Positions 48,898-58,183 are shown, counted from the first letter of the stretch. The stretch is DNA of 64,000 nt from Methanofollis sp. UBA420 (GCF_002498315.1 NZ_DAGX01000002.1:126808-190807); one strand, 5' to 3'. Notes: generated by a model from the letters alone, not told the origin. Numbers and translations: made by a program.

Positions 48898-50196
48898 ATG
48901 TGCCTCAAGGGGCGGACGACCCCTCTCAGCATTACCCGCGCCACGCATGATGGGTTGATTCTCATGGCCTCTGGCATAATCGTCCTTATGATTGCGGTCT
49001 ACCTGGATGCTTTCGAGATGCTCAAGGCATGGGTCGCATTGCACGAGGTCTGGGAGCTCGACGAGATCCTCTTTTCCATCATGGTACTGTCTGCCGGCAT
49101 TGGCATCTTCACGTTCAGGCGCTGGATGGACTTGAAAAAAGAGATAAAAAATCGTATGCTCGTTGAAGAGAGGTTGAGACTCGCGATCCGGGGAGGGGGA
49201 CTCGGGATCTGGGACTGGAACGTCAAGGCTGGAGAGGTAGTGTTCCATTCCGTCATGGACGCAAACAGGGGAGACTCATTCAGGGAAGATTTGATTCCAG
49301 TCCCTGAGATCGAGACGCGTGTGCACCCTGATGATTATCCGGCTTTTCTGCAGCGAATGGATGAGGCCACCAGGAAAAATGAACTCTATTCTGAGAGCGA
49401 GTGCCGGGTGTCGGCGGGCGACGGGACCTGGCGCTGGGTACATATCAGGGGAAGGGTGATGGACCGCACCGAAGACGGCCGCCCGGTACGGGTGGCCGGG
49501 ATACTCCGGGACATCACCGAACTCAAGCAGGCGCAGGATGCACTTACCGGGGCAAACAAAAAGAACACTCTTCTCTCCAGCATCACACGCCATGACATCA
49601 TCAATCAGATCTGTGCCATCTCGGCATATGCACACCTCCTCGCTGACGATCTCCCCGGTGCCGGGCAGGACGGGACATACCTCCGCCGGATCCTGGCAGC
49701 GACCGAGACGATACAGGACCAGATCTCTTTCATGCAGGACTATCAGAGCATGGGGGCGAGATCGCCGGATTATTACCGTGTGAGCACGGTCGTACAGCGT
49801 GCATACCAGAATGCATCCCACGGTGACATTGAAATTGTCATCTCCACCGGCATGCTGGAGGTCTTCGCCGATCCCATGCTCGAAAAAGTGTTTTTTAACC
49901 TGGTGGACAACTCCATCCGTCATGGGGGGGGCGCGACCCGGATCAGGGTGTCCTTCCATGAGGTGGAAGGAACGGGAGTGCTCATTTATGAGGATGACGG
50001 TGCTGGCGTCCCTCAATCCCTGAAAGAAAAAATCTTTGCCAGGGGCTTTGGACGGAACTCGGGCCTCGGCCTCTTCCTCGTGCGGGAAATTCTCGGGATC
50101 ACCGGCATGACGATCCGGGAGACCGGAACAGAAGGAGAAGGGGCGCGGTTTGAGATCCTGGTGCAGGCAGGGAATTTCAGGATGGATCGGGAGTGA
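48898..50196 (+). CDS. Sensor histidine kinase with PAS domain
   Basis: About 432 residues: two N-terminal membrane segments (ILMASGIIVLMIAVYL and ILFSIMVLSAGIGIF), a PAS domain (RLRLAIRGGGLGIWDWNVK, followed by the PAC-type WRWVHIRGRVMDR...GRPVRVAGILRDITE), then the kinase core: H-box SSITRHDIINQ, N-box VFFNLVDNSIRHGG, G1 DDGAGVP and G2 GLGLFLVREI. It probably detects a signal through PAS and phosphorylates a response regulator elsewhere, as no receiver gene is nearby. ATG 48898 has no good ribosome-binding site; upstream is AT-rich with TTTAAATAA, so a leaderless transcript is likely. Confidence 0.88.
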   Translation: MCLKGRTTPLSITRATHDGLILMASGIIVLMIAVYLDAFEMLKAWVALHEVWELDEILFSIMVLSAGIGIFTFRRWMDLKKEIKNRMLVEERLRLAIRGGGLGIWDWNVKAGEVVFHSVMDANRGDSFREDLIPVPEIETRVHPDDYPAFLQRMDEATRKNELYSESECRVSAGDGTWRWVHIRGRVMDRTEDGRPVRVAGILRDITELKQAQDALTGANKKNTLLSSITRHDIINQICAISAYAHLLADDLPGAGQDGTYLRRILAATETIQDQISFMQDYQSMGARSPDYYRVSTVVQRAYQNASHGDIEIVISTGMLEVFADPMLEKVFFNLVDNSIRHGGGATRIRVSFHEVEGTGVLIYEDDGAGVPQSLKEKIFARGFGRNSGLGLFLVREILGITGMTIRETGTEGEGARFEILVQAGNFRMDRE

Positions 50197-50227
50197 TCGG
50201 CGTCCTCCTCTCTTACCTGAGGGAAGG

Positions 50228-50668
50228 TCAGTCGCCTGTTGCGATCGAGACGGCAGACGCCCCGTATTCTGTATCCGGGCGTGACGGCACATAGGGAGTT
50301 ATAGAGCGGTCAAGCCCCACGGCCTTAGTAAAACAACCGTCGGCCCTGTCATAGTCTTGGAGGTTCCAGAGCGCGATCCCTTTCCCGTACCATGCAAGGG
50401 CATAGTCAGGGTCGATGGCGAGTGCGGCGTCATAGCACTCGATAGCGGCGGCGTTCTGGCCGTCGATGCTGGTGAGACACATCCCCTTCTCACACCATGC
50501 CGTGGCATTCTCCGGGTTCGCCTCGATCTCCCGATCCAGGTCTGCGATCGCCTCATATCCGATCTGCCGCGTCTCTTCCAGGCTTCGTACATCGGCCGTC
50601 TGCTGCAGACACCCGCCTGCCAGCATGAGGGTCGCCATGATCAGGAGAAGGGGGAGGGGCGCGTCCAT
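50228..50668 (-). CDS. TPR-repeat lipoprotein
   Basis: About 146 residues: signal peptide with lipobox LAGGC (MDAPLPLLLIMATLMLAGGC) and then two to three TPR units (NATAWCEKGMCLTSIDGQN, YALAWYGKGIALWNLQDYDRAD). The start is placed at MDAPLPLL because the Met just precedes a perfect signal peptide; longer upstream starts give no conserved residues. Lipid-anchored outside the membrane, it might organise other envelope proteins. It converges with the histidine kinase gene over 31 bases and diverges from the radical SAM gene. Confidence 0.8.
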   Translation of the reverse strand: MDAPLPLLLIMATLMLAGGCLQQTADVRSLEETRQIGYEAIADLDREIEANPENATAWCEKGMCLTSIDGQNAAAIECYDAALAIDPDYALAWYGKGIALWNLQDYDRADGCFTKAVGLDRSITPYVPSRPDTEYGASAVSIATGD

Positions 50669-50793
50669 GAACCGGAGTCTCGGGGTATGCACCCATGAAG
50701 GTATCGATTCGTGCGTCCACGGCCACCGCACAGCACCGTCCTCCTGCATCGTTCGATAGCTTCTATAAAACCGCTCGCCCATGATATACAACG

Positions 50794-51561
50794 GTGGTTT
50801 TTCTGAAGGTGAACTTCGGCGGCTTCGTCCCGCTCAGCACGGTGGACTGGAGAGGCAGGGCCGTCTGCACGGTTTTCCTGCGCGGCTGCCCGGTCCGGTG
50901 CCATTACTGCCAGAACGCCGCCATCCTGAACGGCACGGACGAGCGGGAGATCGGCGACGTCCTTGCCATGATCAAAGAGTCTTCCCTCATCGTCTCCGGC
51001 GTCGTCTTCTCGGGCGGCGAGGCGACGATGCAGAAGGAGGCGCTTCTCGCCCTTGCGAAGGGCGTGAAGACGATGGGCCTTGGCGTCGGCCTTCAGACAA
51101 ACGGTGTCTACCCGGACACGATCAGGGCGCTCCTTGAACCGGGCCTCGTCGATAAGGTCTCCCTCGACCTCAAGACACAGTGGCGCCACTACAACAACCT
51201 CCTCAAGAAGGACTTCGCCGACAGGGTGAGGGAGTCCCTCCGCCTCTGCACGGAGGCACACCACACCGGCACTCTCCCCGAATTCGAGGTTGTCGTAACG
51301 ACCTTCAGAGGGTGCGAGGACGATATCGCCTATATCGCAAAGGACGCAGGCAGCGTCGACCTGGTCCTCCAGCAGGGCGTCCTCGCCGGCGTCGCCCCCC
51401 TGGACTTCGGGGAACTGGCGGCCGTCGCCGACCGCCTCGGGCGGAGCGTGCGGATCAGGACGCGGCAGGACGGCGAAGTCGCCTACGAAGGGCGGCGGAT
51501 CGTCAGGGCAGAGAGCATCGACGTGAGCGCGATAGAACAGGAGAGGAGAAGCGAAAGATGA
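50794..51561 (+). CDS. Radical SAM protein (anaerobic RNR / pyruvate-formate-lyase activase type)
   Basis: 256 residues. The SAM cluster motif C-x3-C-x2-C is CPVRCHYC near residue 32, followed by GGEATMQ (a GGE motif for the SAM amino group) and the TIM-barrel segments LQTNGVYPDT and KVSLDLKTQWRHY. The N-terminal VNFGGFVPLSTVDWRGR is typical of the anaerobic ribonucleotide reductase or PFL-activating family and of related archaeal proteins of unknown partner. The GTG start is preceded by the TATA-like TTCTATAAAAC about 25-30 bases upstream, consistent with a leaderless transcript. It leads an operon of four overlapping genes. Confidence 0.85.
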   Translation: MVFLKVNFGGFVPLSTVDWRGRAVCTVFLRGCPVRCHYCQNAAILNGTDEREIGDVLAMIKESSLIVSGVVFSGGEATMQKEALLALAKGVKTMGLGVGLQTNGVYPDTIRALLEPGLVDKVSLDLKTQWRHYNNLLKKDFADRVRESLRLCTEAHHTGTLPEFEVVVTTFRGCEDDIAYIAKDAGSVDLVLQQGVLAGVAPLDFGELAAVADRLGRSVRIRTRQDGEVAYEGRRIVRAESIDVSAIEQERRSER

Positions 51562-52106
51562 AGGTCATCGGTATCGTCGGCATGCCGGCAAGCGGCAAAG
51601 GCGAATTTTCACGGATTGCAGCAGAAAAAGGGATCCCGGTCGTGGTGATGGGGGACGCCATCAGGAAGGCCGTCACAACCGCCGGGCTTCCCCTGACAGA
51701 CGGGAACATGGGAAAGGTCTCCTCGGACCTCCGCGCACGCCACGGCATGGGGGCGATCGCCCTGATCACGGTCCCCGAGGTGGAGGCCACAGGAGCGCCC
51801 GTCGCCGTCATCGACGGCATCAGGGGGAGCGCCGAGGTCGAGATCTTCAGGGAACACTTTCCCTCCTTCCTCCTCGTCGGGGTGAAGGCCTCCTTCGAGA
51901 CGCGTCTCGCCCGCCTCGGCAGCCGCGGCAGGTCGGACGACCCGGCGTCCGCCGACGACCTCAGGAGACGCGACGAGCGCGAACTCGGCTGGGGCCTCGG
52001 CGACGCCCTCGCCATGGCCGACGTCTTCTTCGAGAACGAAGGCACGATGGAAGAGTACGGGGAGAAGGCCCGCCACCTCCTCGACGCCCTGGAGGGATGC
52101 GCATGA
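51558..52106 (+). CDS. UPF0200/AAA-type nucleoside-monophosphate-kinase-like protein
   Basis: 182 residues with P-loop GMPASGKGE at residues 8-16 and the adenylate-kinase-like fold (MGDAIRKAV, VIDGIRGSAEVEIF, DDPASADDLRRRDERELGW as the LID-like helix). Known as the UPF0200 family of archaea, related to dephospho-CoA kinase; the substrate is not established. The start overlaps the stop of the radical SAM gene (ATGA at 51558-51561), and its own stop overlaps the next start. Such chain-coupling suggests a shared pathway, perhaps linked to RNA or nucleotide metabolism given the RNase Z at the end of the operon (inference). Confidence 0.82.
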   Translation: MKVIGIVGMPASGKGEFSRIAAEKGIPVVVMGDAIRKAVTTAGLPLTDGNMGKVSSDLRARHGMGAIALITVPEVEATGAPVAVIDGIRGSAEVEIFREHFPSFLLVGVKASFETRLARLGSRGRSDDPASADDLRRRDERELGWGLGDALAMADVFFENEGTMEEYGEKARHLLDALEGCA

Positions 52107-52879
52107 GCATCCAGCCGTACTTCGCCTCATCCTCGAAGGTCTGGGAGTCCGTGGACTGGGTCTTCGGTATCGAGGAGTGCGGGTATGCCGGCTGGGAGAT
52201 CTCGGCCGACGGGAACTACCGCCTCGAAAACCCGAAGAACAAGGCGGCGATCCGCGACGTGCTGGAGAGCACCCACCTCAAGGCGACGGTGCACGCACCC
52301 TATGCCGACCTCAACCCCGCCTCCATCAACGACCCTATCTGGCGCGAGTCGGTGCGGCAGATCTGCCTCTGCGTCGAGCATGCCGCCGACATCACCGACC
52401 GGGTCACCATGCATCCCGGCTACCTCTCCGTTGCCGGCAAGATGCTGCCTGACAAGGTGTGGGGCCTGCAGAAGGAGGCATTACACATGATCGGAAAATG
52501 TGCGGAAGAGCACGGCGTCGTCGCCTGCCTTGAGAACATGATCAATATCCCCGACTTCCTCTGCCACGACCCCGGTGAACTCCTCGGCCTCACCGAGGGG
52601 ATCGAGGGGATAGGGGTCACCTTCGACCTCGGCCATTCGAACACCGTCAGAAAGACGGGCGCCTTCCTTGCAGAGATCGGGCAGGCGAACCACCTGCACA
52701 TCCACGACAACCACGGCAGCACCGATGAGCACCTTGCCCTCGGCGACGGGACGCAAGACTGGAAGAAGATCGGGCACGCCGTCGCAGAGGGTTACCGCGG
52801 CGGCGTGGCCGTGGTCGAGGGGCGCAACCTCGACGAGGCGCGGAAAAGCCTTGAGGTCTTCAGGAGGTGTTTCGTATAG
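52103..52879 (+). CDS. TIM-barrel sugar isomerase/AP endonuclease-2-like protein
   Basis: About 258 residues of the xylose-isomerase-like TIM barrel superfamily: VHAPYADLNPAS, MHPGYLS, CLENMINIPDFL and the metal-binding GVTFDLGHSNTVRKTG and HIHDNHGSTDEHLALGDG are typical. Members act as endonuclease IV or as sugar isomerases and epimerases; the His/Asp/Glu metal set is present but the DNA-contact loops cannot be judged by eye. ATG 52103 has GGAGGG six bases before it and overlaps the stop of the UPF0200 gene, so this start is preferred to ATG 52097. It lies between a kinase-like gene and RNase Z. Confidence 0.85.
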   Translation: MSIQPYFASSSKVWESVDWVFGIEECGYAGWEISADGNYRLENPKNKAAIRDVLESTHLKATVHAPYADLNPASINDPIWRESVRQICLCVEHAADITDRVTMHPGYLSVAGKMLPDKVWGLQKEALHMIGKCAEEHGVVACLENMINIPDFLCHDPGELLGLTEGIEGIGVTFDLGHSNTVRKTGAFLAEIGQANHLHIHDNHGSTDEHLALGDGTQDWKKIGHAVAEGYRGGVAVVEGRNLDEARKSLEVFRRCFV

Positions 52880-53817
52880 CCGGCGAGACCCTGCAGGTGT
52901 ACTTCCTCGGCACCGCCGGCGCCCTCCCAACGCCCAACCGCAACCCCTCCTGCGTCATGGTCAGGCACGGTTCAGATACCCTCCTCTTTGACTGCGGCGA
53001 GGGGGCCCAGCAACAGATGATGCGGGCGCGGACCGGGTTTCTCGTCGACGCCATCTTCATCACTCACTGGCACGCCGACCATTTTCTCGGCGTCCTCGGC
53101 CTCGTGCAGACCCTTGCCTTCAACGGCCGGACAGAACCCCTCGTCATCTACGGCCCTGAAGGAGTGCACGACTTCGTCGAGTACACCCTCAAGATCGGGC
53201 GGACAAAGCTCGGCTTCGACCTCCAGCCCGTCCAGCTGGCGCCCGGCATGGCCGTCAGGTTCTCGGGCTATCAGGTGGAGGCCTTTGCGACCTCCCACGG
53301 GATGCCGAGCCTTGGCTATGCGCTCAGGGAGGATGCGCGGCCAGGCCGGTTCGACCGCGAGACGGCGATCTCCCTCGGCGTCCCGCCCGGCCCCCTCTTC
53401 GGGCGTCTCCAGCGCGGGGAGAGCGTGACCGTGATGCGCGACGACGGCGGCGAGGTGACCATCACCCCCGACCAGATCCTGGGGACGCCCCGGCCGGGGC
53501 GGATGATCATCTATACAGGAGACACCCGTCCCATCCACCGTCTCCATACAGAGGGCCTCGAAGGGGCCGACCTCCTCATCCACGACGCCACTTTCGACGA
53601 CTTGGAGAGGGGCCGCGCCGCTGAGGTCTACCACTCCTCGGCCGGTGAGGCCGGCGAAGCGGCGTCGGCACTCAAATCCCACTCTCTTGCCCTCGTCCAC
53701 ATCAGTTCGCGTTACACCTCGATGACAAACCATATACGGGATGCAGAGGAGAAGTTTGAAGGCGAGGTGCTTGCGCCATCGGATCTGACGATGGTAGAAG
53801 TTCCTTTCAGGGAGTGA
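52867..53817 (+). CDS. rnz: Ribonuclease Z (tRNA 3' processing)
   Basis: 317 residues, the short (RNase ZS) form. The metallo-beta-lactamase zinc motif HxHxDH appears as THWHADHFLGV, with later ligands in ATSHGMPSLGY, TGDTRP and a C-terminal LVHISSRYT. The family N-terminal pattern LQVYFLGTAGALPTPNRN and CGEGAQQQMMRA are diagnostic. It cuts the 3' trailer of tRNA precursors. The apparent GTG start at 52867 overlaps the stop of the previous gene and also its own ribosome-binding sequence AGGAGGTG, so the exact start is uncertain; it may lie a few codons downstream. Confidence 0.93.
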   Translation: MFRIAGETLQVYFLGTAGALPTPNRNPSCVMVRHGSDTLLFDCGEGAQQQMMRARTGFLVDAIFITHWHADHFLGVLGLVQTLAFNGRTEPLVIYGPEGVHDFVEYTLKIGRTKLGFDLQPVQLAPGMAVRFSGYQVEAFATSHGMPSLGYALREDARPGRFDRETAISLGVPPGPLFGRLQRGESVTVMRDDGGEVTITPDQILGTPRPGRMIIYTGDTRPIHRLHTEGLEGADLLIHDATFDDLERGRAAEVYHSSAGEAGEAASALKSHSLALVHISSRYTSMTNHIRDAEEKFEGEVLAPSDLTMVEVPFRE

Positions 53818-53838
53818 CAGCAATGACGGAGGGTGAGG

Positions 53839-55041
53839 ATGAAGTCGGGAAACGGTTTGAGGCGCGAGCGGCGCCTCTTCCTGACCGGCCTTGCGGCGCT
53901 CCTCATCAGCACCGCACTTGCTGTCGTCGCCGGATCCTATCTCTCCTCGGTCCGTGAAGTCCTCGTCCTCATTCCCGGCCTCCTAGTGCTGGTGCCGCCG
54001 ACGATCAATATGCGAGGGAGCATTTCAGGCGTGCTCGCATCCCGCCTCTCGTCGTCCATGCACCTCGGGGAGTTTACAGGAAGCTTCCATGATGGCGGCG
54101 TCCTTGCCGAGAACCTCCACGTCTCCCTTATCCTCACCCTGGCCACAGCCGTCGCTCTCGGTATCGTGGCAAGCCTTGTCAGTGCCCTGACAGGCGTCGA
54201 GGTGATCGCCACAGGCGACCTCGTCCTCATATCGGTGGTCGCCGGCATCGTTGCCGGGTTCATCGTCATGGGTTTTACTGTCCTCGTCTCTGTCCTCTCG
54301 TACAGGCAGGGCATCGACATGGACATGATCGCCGCCCCGGCGGTGACGACTCTCGGCGACCTGGTCACGATCCCTGTCCTTACCATAACGGCCGTGGTCG
54401 TCCTCTCCTTCCAGCCTGGGACACGGACTCTTCTCCTCTGGGTGATGCTTCTCTGTGCCGCCGCGGCCTGTCTCTACTCCTGGTCGCGGGGCGGACGCAT
54501 AAAGCGGATCTCCACCGAGGTTCTCCCCCTCCTCGTCTGCCTCTCTGTCCTCGGGACCTTTGCCGGGGTGACCTACACCCTCGGCCTCGACCGTCTTGTG
54601 AGCATGGCCGCCCTTCTCATCCTGATCCCTCCTTTTGCCGGGATATGCGGGTCTATCGGCGGCATCCTCTGCTCACGCCTCGGCACCGAGATGCACCTCG
54701 GCATCATCGCCCCCTCCCTTGTCCCCTCGAAGGGAGTGCTGGTGCAGTTCGCCCATACCTACCTCTTCACCTTCCTGCTCCTCCCCCTGATGGCAGCCCT
54801 CGCGCACCTTGCGGCCCTCCTCCTCGGGGCTCCCTCCCCGGGCCTCCTCCCCATGGTCGCCATCGCCACCCTGGCAGGTGCGGTCGTGATGACCCTGGTC
54901 AACGGGATCGCCCACCTCACCGCGACGATCTCTTTCAGGTTCGGCCTCGACCCGGACAACTTCGGGATCCCGGTCATCTCCGCAGTCATCGACCTCCTCG
55001 GCGCCGTGGTCCTGGTTGCGGTCATCGACCTCTTCCTCTAG
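53839..55041 (+). CDS. MgtE/SLC41-like divalent cation transporter, duplicated membrane domain
   Basis: About 400 residues, ten hydrophobic helices arranged as two related halves. Each half contains the selectivity stretch: ILVLIPGLLVLVPPTINMRGSISG-type in the first, LILIPPFAGICGSIGGILCS in the second, followed by SRL..MHLG. The duplicated five-helix unit with PPxxxxxGSIxG motif and SRLxxxMHLG is that of the SLC41/MgtE pore, which transports magnesium. Unlike bacterial MgtE it lacks the N-terminal CBS regulatory part; the next gene may supply regulation instead. ATG 53839 is preceded by GGAGGGTG. The stop is 73 bases before the PhoU-RCK_C gene. Confidence 0.85.
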   Translation: MKSGNGLRRERRLFLTGLAALLISTALAVVAGSYLSSVREVLVLIPGLLVLVPPTINMRGSISGVLASRLSSSMHLGEFTGSFHDGGVLAENLHVSLILTLATAVALGIVASLVSALTGVEVIATGDLVLISVVAGIVAGFIVMGFTVLVSVLSYRQGIDMDMIAAPAVTTLGDLVTIPVLTITAVVVLSFQPGTRTLLLWVMLLCAAAACLYSWSRGGRIKRISTEVLPLLVCLSVLGTFAGVTYTLGLDRLVSMAALLILIPPFAGICGSIGGILCSRLGTEMHLGIIAPSLVPSKGVLVQFAHTYLFTFLLLPLMAALAHLAALLLGAPSPGLLPMVAIATLAGAVVMTLVNGIAHLTATISFRFGLDPDNFGIPVISAVIDLLGAVVLVAVIDLFL

Positions 55042-55114
55042 AGGCGTCCGGGTGTGCGAACTGCGAATTAATATACTCTCGTAACACTATTGAGAGTGAA
55101 GACGGTACAGATTC

Positions 55115-56308
55115 ATGATGGAAGTCGAGTATCAGCCGACCAGCCTCAAGGATGTTCTTATCGAGATGAAGGATATCTCGGAGCTGATGGTTGACCTTGC
55201 CTATTCTGCAATTCTCTTTGAAAGCCACGAGATTGCCGGCGAAGTTGAGAAACTCGAAGAGGTCATGAACCGGCACGCGTATCAGGCGCGGATCTCGGCC
55301 ATTCTCGGGGCGCGCCGGGTGGAAGAGGCCGAGGCGATGAGCGGCCTCCTCCAGATCGCCGAGGCGGCAGAGCGGATCGCCAATTCTGCAACCGACATCG
55401 CCAAACTTATCTTGAGAGGGGCAAAATTCCCGCAGAAACTCAGGAACGCCCTGCCTGAAGCAGAAGAGGTGACGGTCAGGGCAGAAGTGCATCCCGACTC
55501 TCTCCTTGACGGCACGACCCTCGGCGAGGTGAAACTCCAGAGCCGATCGGGCATGCGCGTCATTGCGATCCGGCGGGGGTCGGGCTGGATCTATGACCCT
55601 GACAAGTATTCGAAGACCCTTGCCGGAGATATCGTCCTCGCAAAGGGTCTCGGTGCCGGGATCACTCCCCTGTTCACGATGGCCGGCGCAAAGCCGCAGC
55701 CCCGGAAGGAGTGGGTGCAGGCCGGATGCGTCGACGACCTTGACCGCGCCGTCGCACTGATGATCGAGATGAAGAACCTCTCCGAACTGGCGGTCGGGCT
55801 CGCGTATACGTCTCTCCTCTTCACGAACGAGGACATTGCCGAGGAAGTCGTCGTCCTTGACGAGAGGATGGAGGACATGCGCTACCAGTTCGACCTCTGG
55901 CTCCTTGAGGCGACGCGGCGGATCGAGAACGTGGAGTACCTCCGCGGCCTGATCCACCTCTCTTCCTTTGCCGGGACCATCACCAGTGCCGCCTCTGCCA
56001 TCGCCGACGTCCTCCTCCGCGATATCGAGATCCCTCCGGTCTTCAGGATGATCGTGCGCGAGTCCGACGAGATCATCACGCGGCTCGAAGTCGAGGAGAG
56101 GTCGGCCATCGCCGGCAGAAGCCTGCGCGAGGCCTCGCTTGCGACTGTCACCGGCATGGTCGTCTTTGCGATCCGGAGCAGAGACGGCAGGTGGAAGTAC
56201 CGTCCGGGACGGGATGAGCGTCTGCAGGCAGGCGATCTCATCATTGCAAAGGGACGGAGAGATGGTGAGGAACGCCTCGCCGCCCTCTGTTCAAGTGAAA
56301 ATACATAA
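55115..56308 (+). CDS. Double PhoU-RCK_C (TrkA-C) regulatory protein
   Basis: 397 residues made of two similar halves, each a PhoU-like helical bundle (LKDVLIEMKDISELMVDLAYSAIL; VALMIEMKNLSELAVGLAYTSLL) followed by a TrkA-C domain (SLLDGTTLGEVKLQSRSGMRVIAIRR; SAIAGRSLREASLATVTGMVVFAIR). The duplicated arrangement is found in archaea and is thought to gate or regulate an ion transporter by ligand binding. It directly follows the MgtE-like transporter gene, suggesting a regulatory partnership for magnesium homeostasis (inference). The TATA-like TTAATATACTC lies 50-60 bases upstream, so it may also have its own promoter. Confidence 0.88.
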   Translation: MMEVEYQPTSLKDVLIEMKDISELMVDLAYSAILFESHEIAGEVEKLEEVMNRHAYQARISAILGARRVEEAEAMSGLLQIAEAAERIANSATDIAKLILRGAKFPQKLRNALPEAEEVTVRAEVHPDSLLDGTTLGEVKLQSRSGMRVIAIRRGSGWIYDPDKYSKTLAGDIVLAKGLGAGITPLFTMAGAKPQPRKEWVQAGCVDDLDRAVALMIEMKNLSELAVGLAYTSLLFTNEDIAEEVVVLDERMEDMRYQFDLWLLEATRRIENVEYLRGLIHLSSFAGTITSAASAIADVLLRDIEIPPVFRMIVRESDEIITRLEVEERSAIAGRSLREASLATVTGMVVFAIRSRDGRWKYRPGRDERLQAGDLIIAKGRRDGEERLAALCSSENT

Positions 56309-56335
56309 GCACTTTCCAGACAAGAGAGTACGAAA

Positions 56336-58183
56336 ATGGCGAATACTGAAGATACCGTTGTCTATGCCCTTGGCCCGAATTGCGGGATCGAGGACGTTGA
56401 AGAGGGGAAGATCTATGCCGGGACCGTTCAGGGCTTTGCAAATTTCGGAACCTTCGTACAGCTGAGTGCCCGGCTGAAAGGGCTTGTCCACAAGAGCAAT
56501 ATCCTCCAGAGCCACGAAGAAAAGGACCAGATCTTTGTCAAGATCGTCAATATCAGGAATAACGGAAACATCGACCTTGCCGAGATGATCCCGGAGGTCT
56601 TCAGGCTGGAGACCATTACCCGTCGGGCCCATGTGACGAAACTGGGCGAGATCCAGTCTCGGGTGGGCAGGAACGTCACCTTTGAGGCTGAAGTTGCACA
56701 GATCAAGCAGACCAGCGGTCCGACGATCTTCACCCTTGTCGATGAGTCGGGGAGCGGCAATGCCGCGGCATTCGTGGAGGCCGGCGTCAGGGCGTACCCG
56801 GAGGTCGAGCTCGGGGGCGTCGTCTGCGTCTCCGGCGAGGTGATGCGCCGCCAGAACCAGCTTCAGATCGAGGTCAGCTCGATGGAGGCGCTCACCGGCG
56901 ACGATGCAAAAACAGTGCACGATAGGATCGAGGCCGCCCTCGACGCACGGGCAGAACCCGAAGATGTCCCTCTCCTGGTAGAGAGCGATGTCCTCACGCA
57001 GTTGCAGCCCCAGATGAAGAAGGTCGCCAAACTGATCCGGCGCGCCGTCTTCGAGGCCCAGCCGATCATCCTCCGCCACCATGCCGACGCCGACGGCATC
57101 TGCGCGGCGGCCGCCGTCGAACAGGCGGTCATCTCCCTGATGCGGGAAGAGGGCGACGACCTGGACACGGCGTACTACCTCTTCAAGCGTTCCCCGTCCA
57201 AGGCCCCCTTCTATGAGGTCGAGGACATCACGAGGGACCTCGACTTTGCCCTCAAGGACCACGAGCGTTTCGGTCAGAAGATGCCCCTGATCGTCCTGAT
57301 GGACAATGGCTCGACCGAGGAGGACCTGCCCTCGATGAAGATGGCGCAGGTCTACGACCTCTCGATGATCGTCGTCGACCACCACCACCCCGACGCCATC
57401 GTCGACGAGTACGTGATCGCGCATGTCAACCCCTATCATGTCGGCGGCGACTTCGGCGTCACGGCAGGGATGCTCGGGACCGAGGTGGCACGCCTCATCA
57501 ACCCGAAGGTCAGCGACCTGATCCGCCATCTCCCGGCCGTCGCAGGTGTCGGCGACAGGAGCGAGGCGCAGGAAAGGCAGCGCTATCTCGACCTGGTCGC
57601 GGATGAATACTCCGAAGACGCGTGCAAGGACATTGCTCTTGCCCTCGACTACGAGCAGTTCTGGCTCAGGTTCAATGACGGCAGGGAACTGGTCAAGGAT
57701 ATCCTGAACCTCAAGGGGAACCGCGCCCTCCAGACGCGCTACGTGAGCCTCCTGGTGGAGCAGGCGAACGAAGCGATCGAAGACCAGATGGCGGCGTCGA
57801 TGCCCCATGTGACCGAGGAGATCCTCCCGAACGGCGCTCACCTCTTCAGGATCGACGTGGAGATCTTCGCGCACCGCTTCACTTTCCCGCCGCCGGGCAA
57901 GACCTCGGGCGAGATCCACGACCGCCTCTGCCGGCAGCACCCGGGCGAACCGGTTGTCACCCTGGGCTTTGGCCCTGACTTTGCCGTGCTCCGTTCCCGC
58001 GGTGTCCTGATGAACATCCCGAAGATGGTCCGCGAACTCCGCGAGGAGATCAACGGCGGCGGCATCAGCGGCGGCGGCCACCTTGTCGTCGGGTCCATCA
58101 AGTTTGTCGAGGGAATGCGCGAGGCCGCCCTCGCCGGCCTGGTCGAGAAGATCGGCCTGGCAGATGTGGAGAATCGAGCCTGA
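56336..58183 (+). CDS. Archaeal RecJ-like DHH phosphoesterase with S1 and OB domains
   Basis: 615 residues. Domains in order: S1 RNA-binding (EEGKIYAGTVQGFANFGTFVQ, about residues 22-90), OB-fold (VGRNVTFEAEVAQIKQ...), then a DHH module with RHHADADGICAAAA (motif I), VLMDNG (II), VVDHHHPDAIVDE (III, DHH) and a DHHA1 C-terminus (GGGISGGGHLVVGSIKF). This is the archaeal RecJ/Cdc45-like family with exonuclease on single-stranded nucleic acids; with its S1 domain it may process RNA or act at replication forks near the GINS complex. The ATG is preceded by a weak GAGA stretch. Its 3' end has three hairpins. Confidence 0.9.
   Translation: MANTEDTVVYALGPNCGIEDVEEGKIYAGTVQGFANFGTFVQLSARLKGLVHKSNILQSHEEKDQIFVKIVNIRNNGNIDLAEMIPEVFRLETITRRAHVTKLGEIQSRVGRNVTFEAEVAQIKQTSGPTIFTLVDESGSGNAAAFVEAGVRAYPEVELGGVVCVSGEVMRRQNQLQIEVSSMEALTGDDAKTVHDRIEAALDARAEPEDVPLLVESDVLTQLQPQMKKVAKLIRRAVFEAQPIILRHHADADGICAAAAVEQAVISLMREEGDDLDTAYYLFKRSPSKAPFYEVEDITRDLDFALKDHERFGQKMPLIVLMDNGSTEEDLPSMKMAQVYDLSMIVVDHHHPDAIVDEYVIAHVNPYHVGGDFGVTAGMLGTEVARLINPKVSDLIRHLPAVAGVGDRSEAQERQRYLDLVADEYSEDACKDIALALDYEQFWLRFNDGRELVKDILNLKGNRALQTRYVSLLVEQANEAIEDQMAASMPHVTEEILPNGAHLFRIDVEIFAHRFTFPPPGKTSGEIHDRLCRQHPGEPVVTLGFGPDFAVLRSRGVLMNIPKMVRELREEINGGGISGGGHLVVGSIKFVEGMREAALAGLVEKIGLADVENRA

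Noticed and set aside
56291..58081. 596-codon minus-strand frame across the RecJ-like gene
   Set aside because: Antisense shadow with His/Asp/Val-rich low-complexity sequence; plus-strand DHH, S1 and OB motifs are unambiguous.
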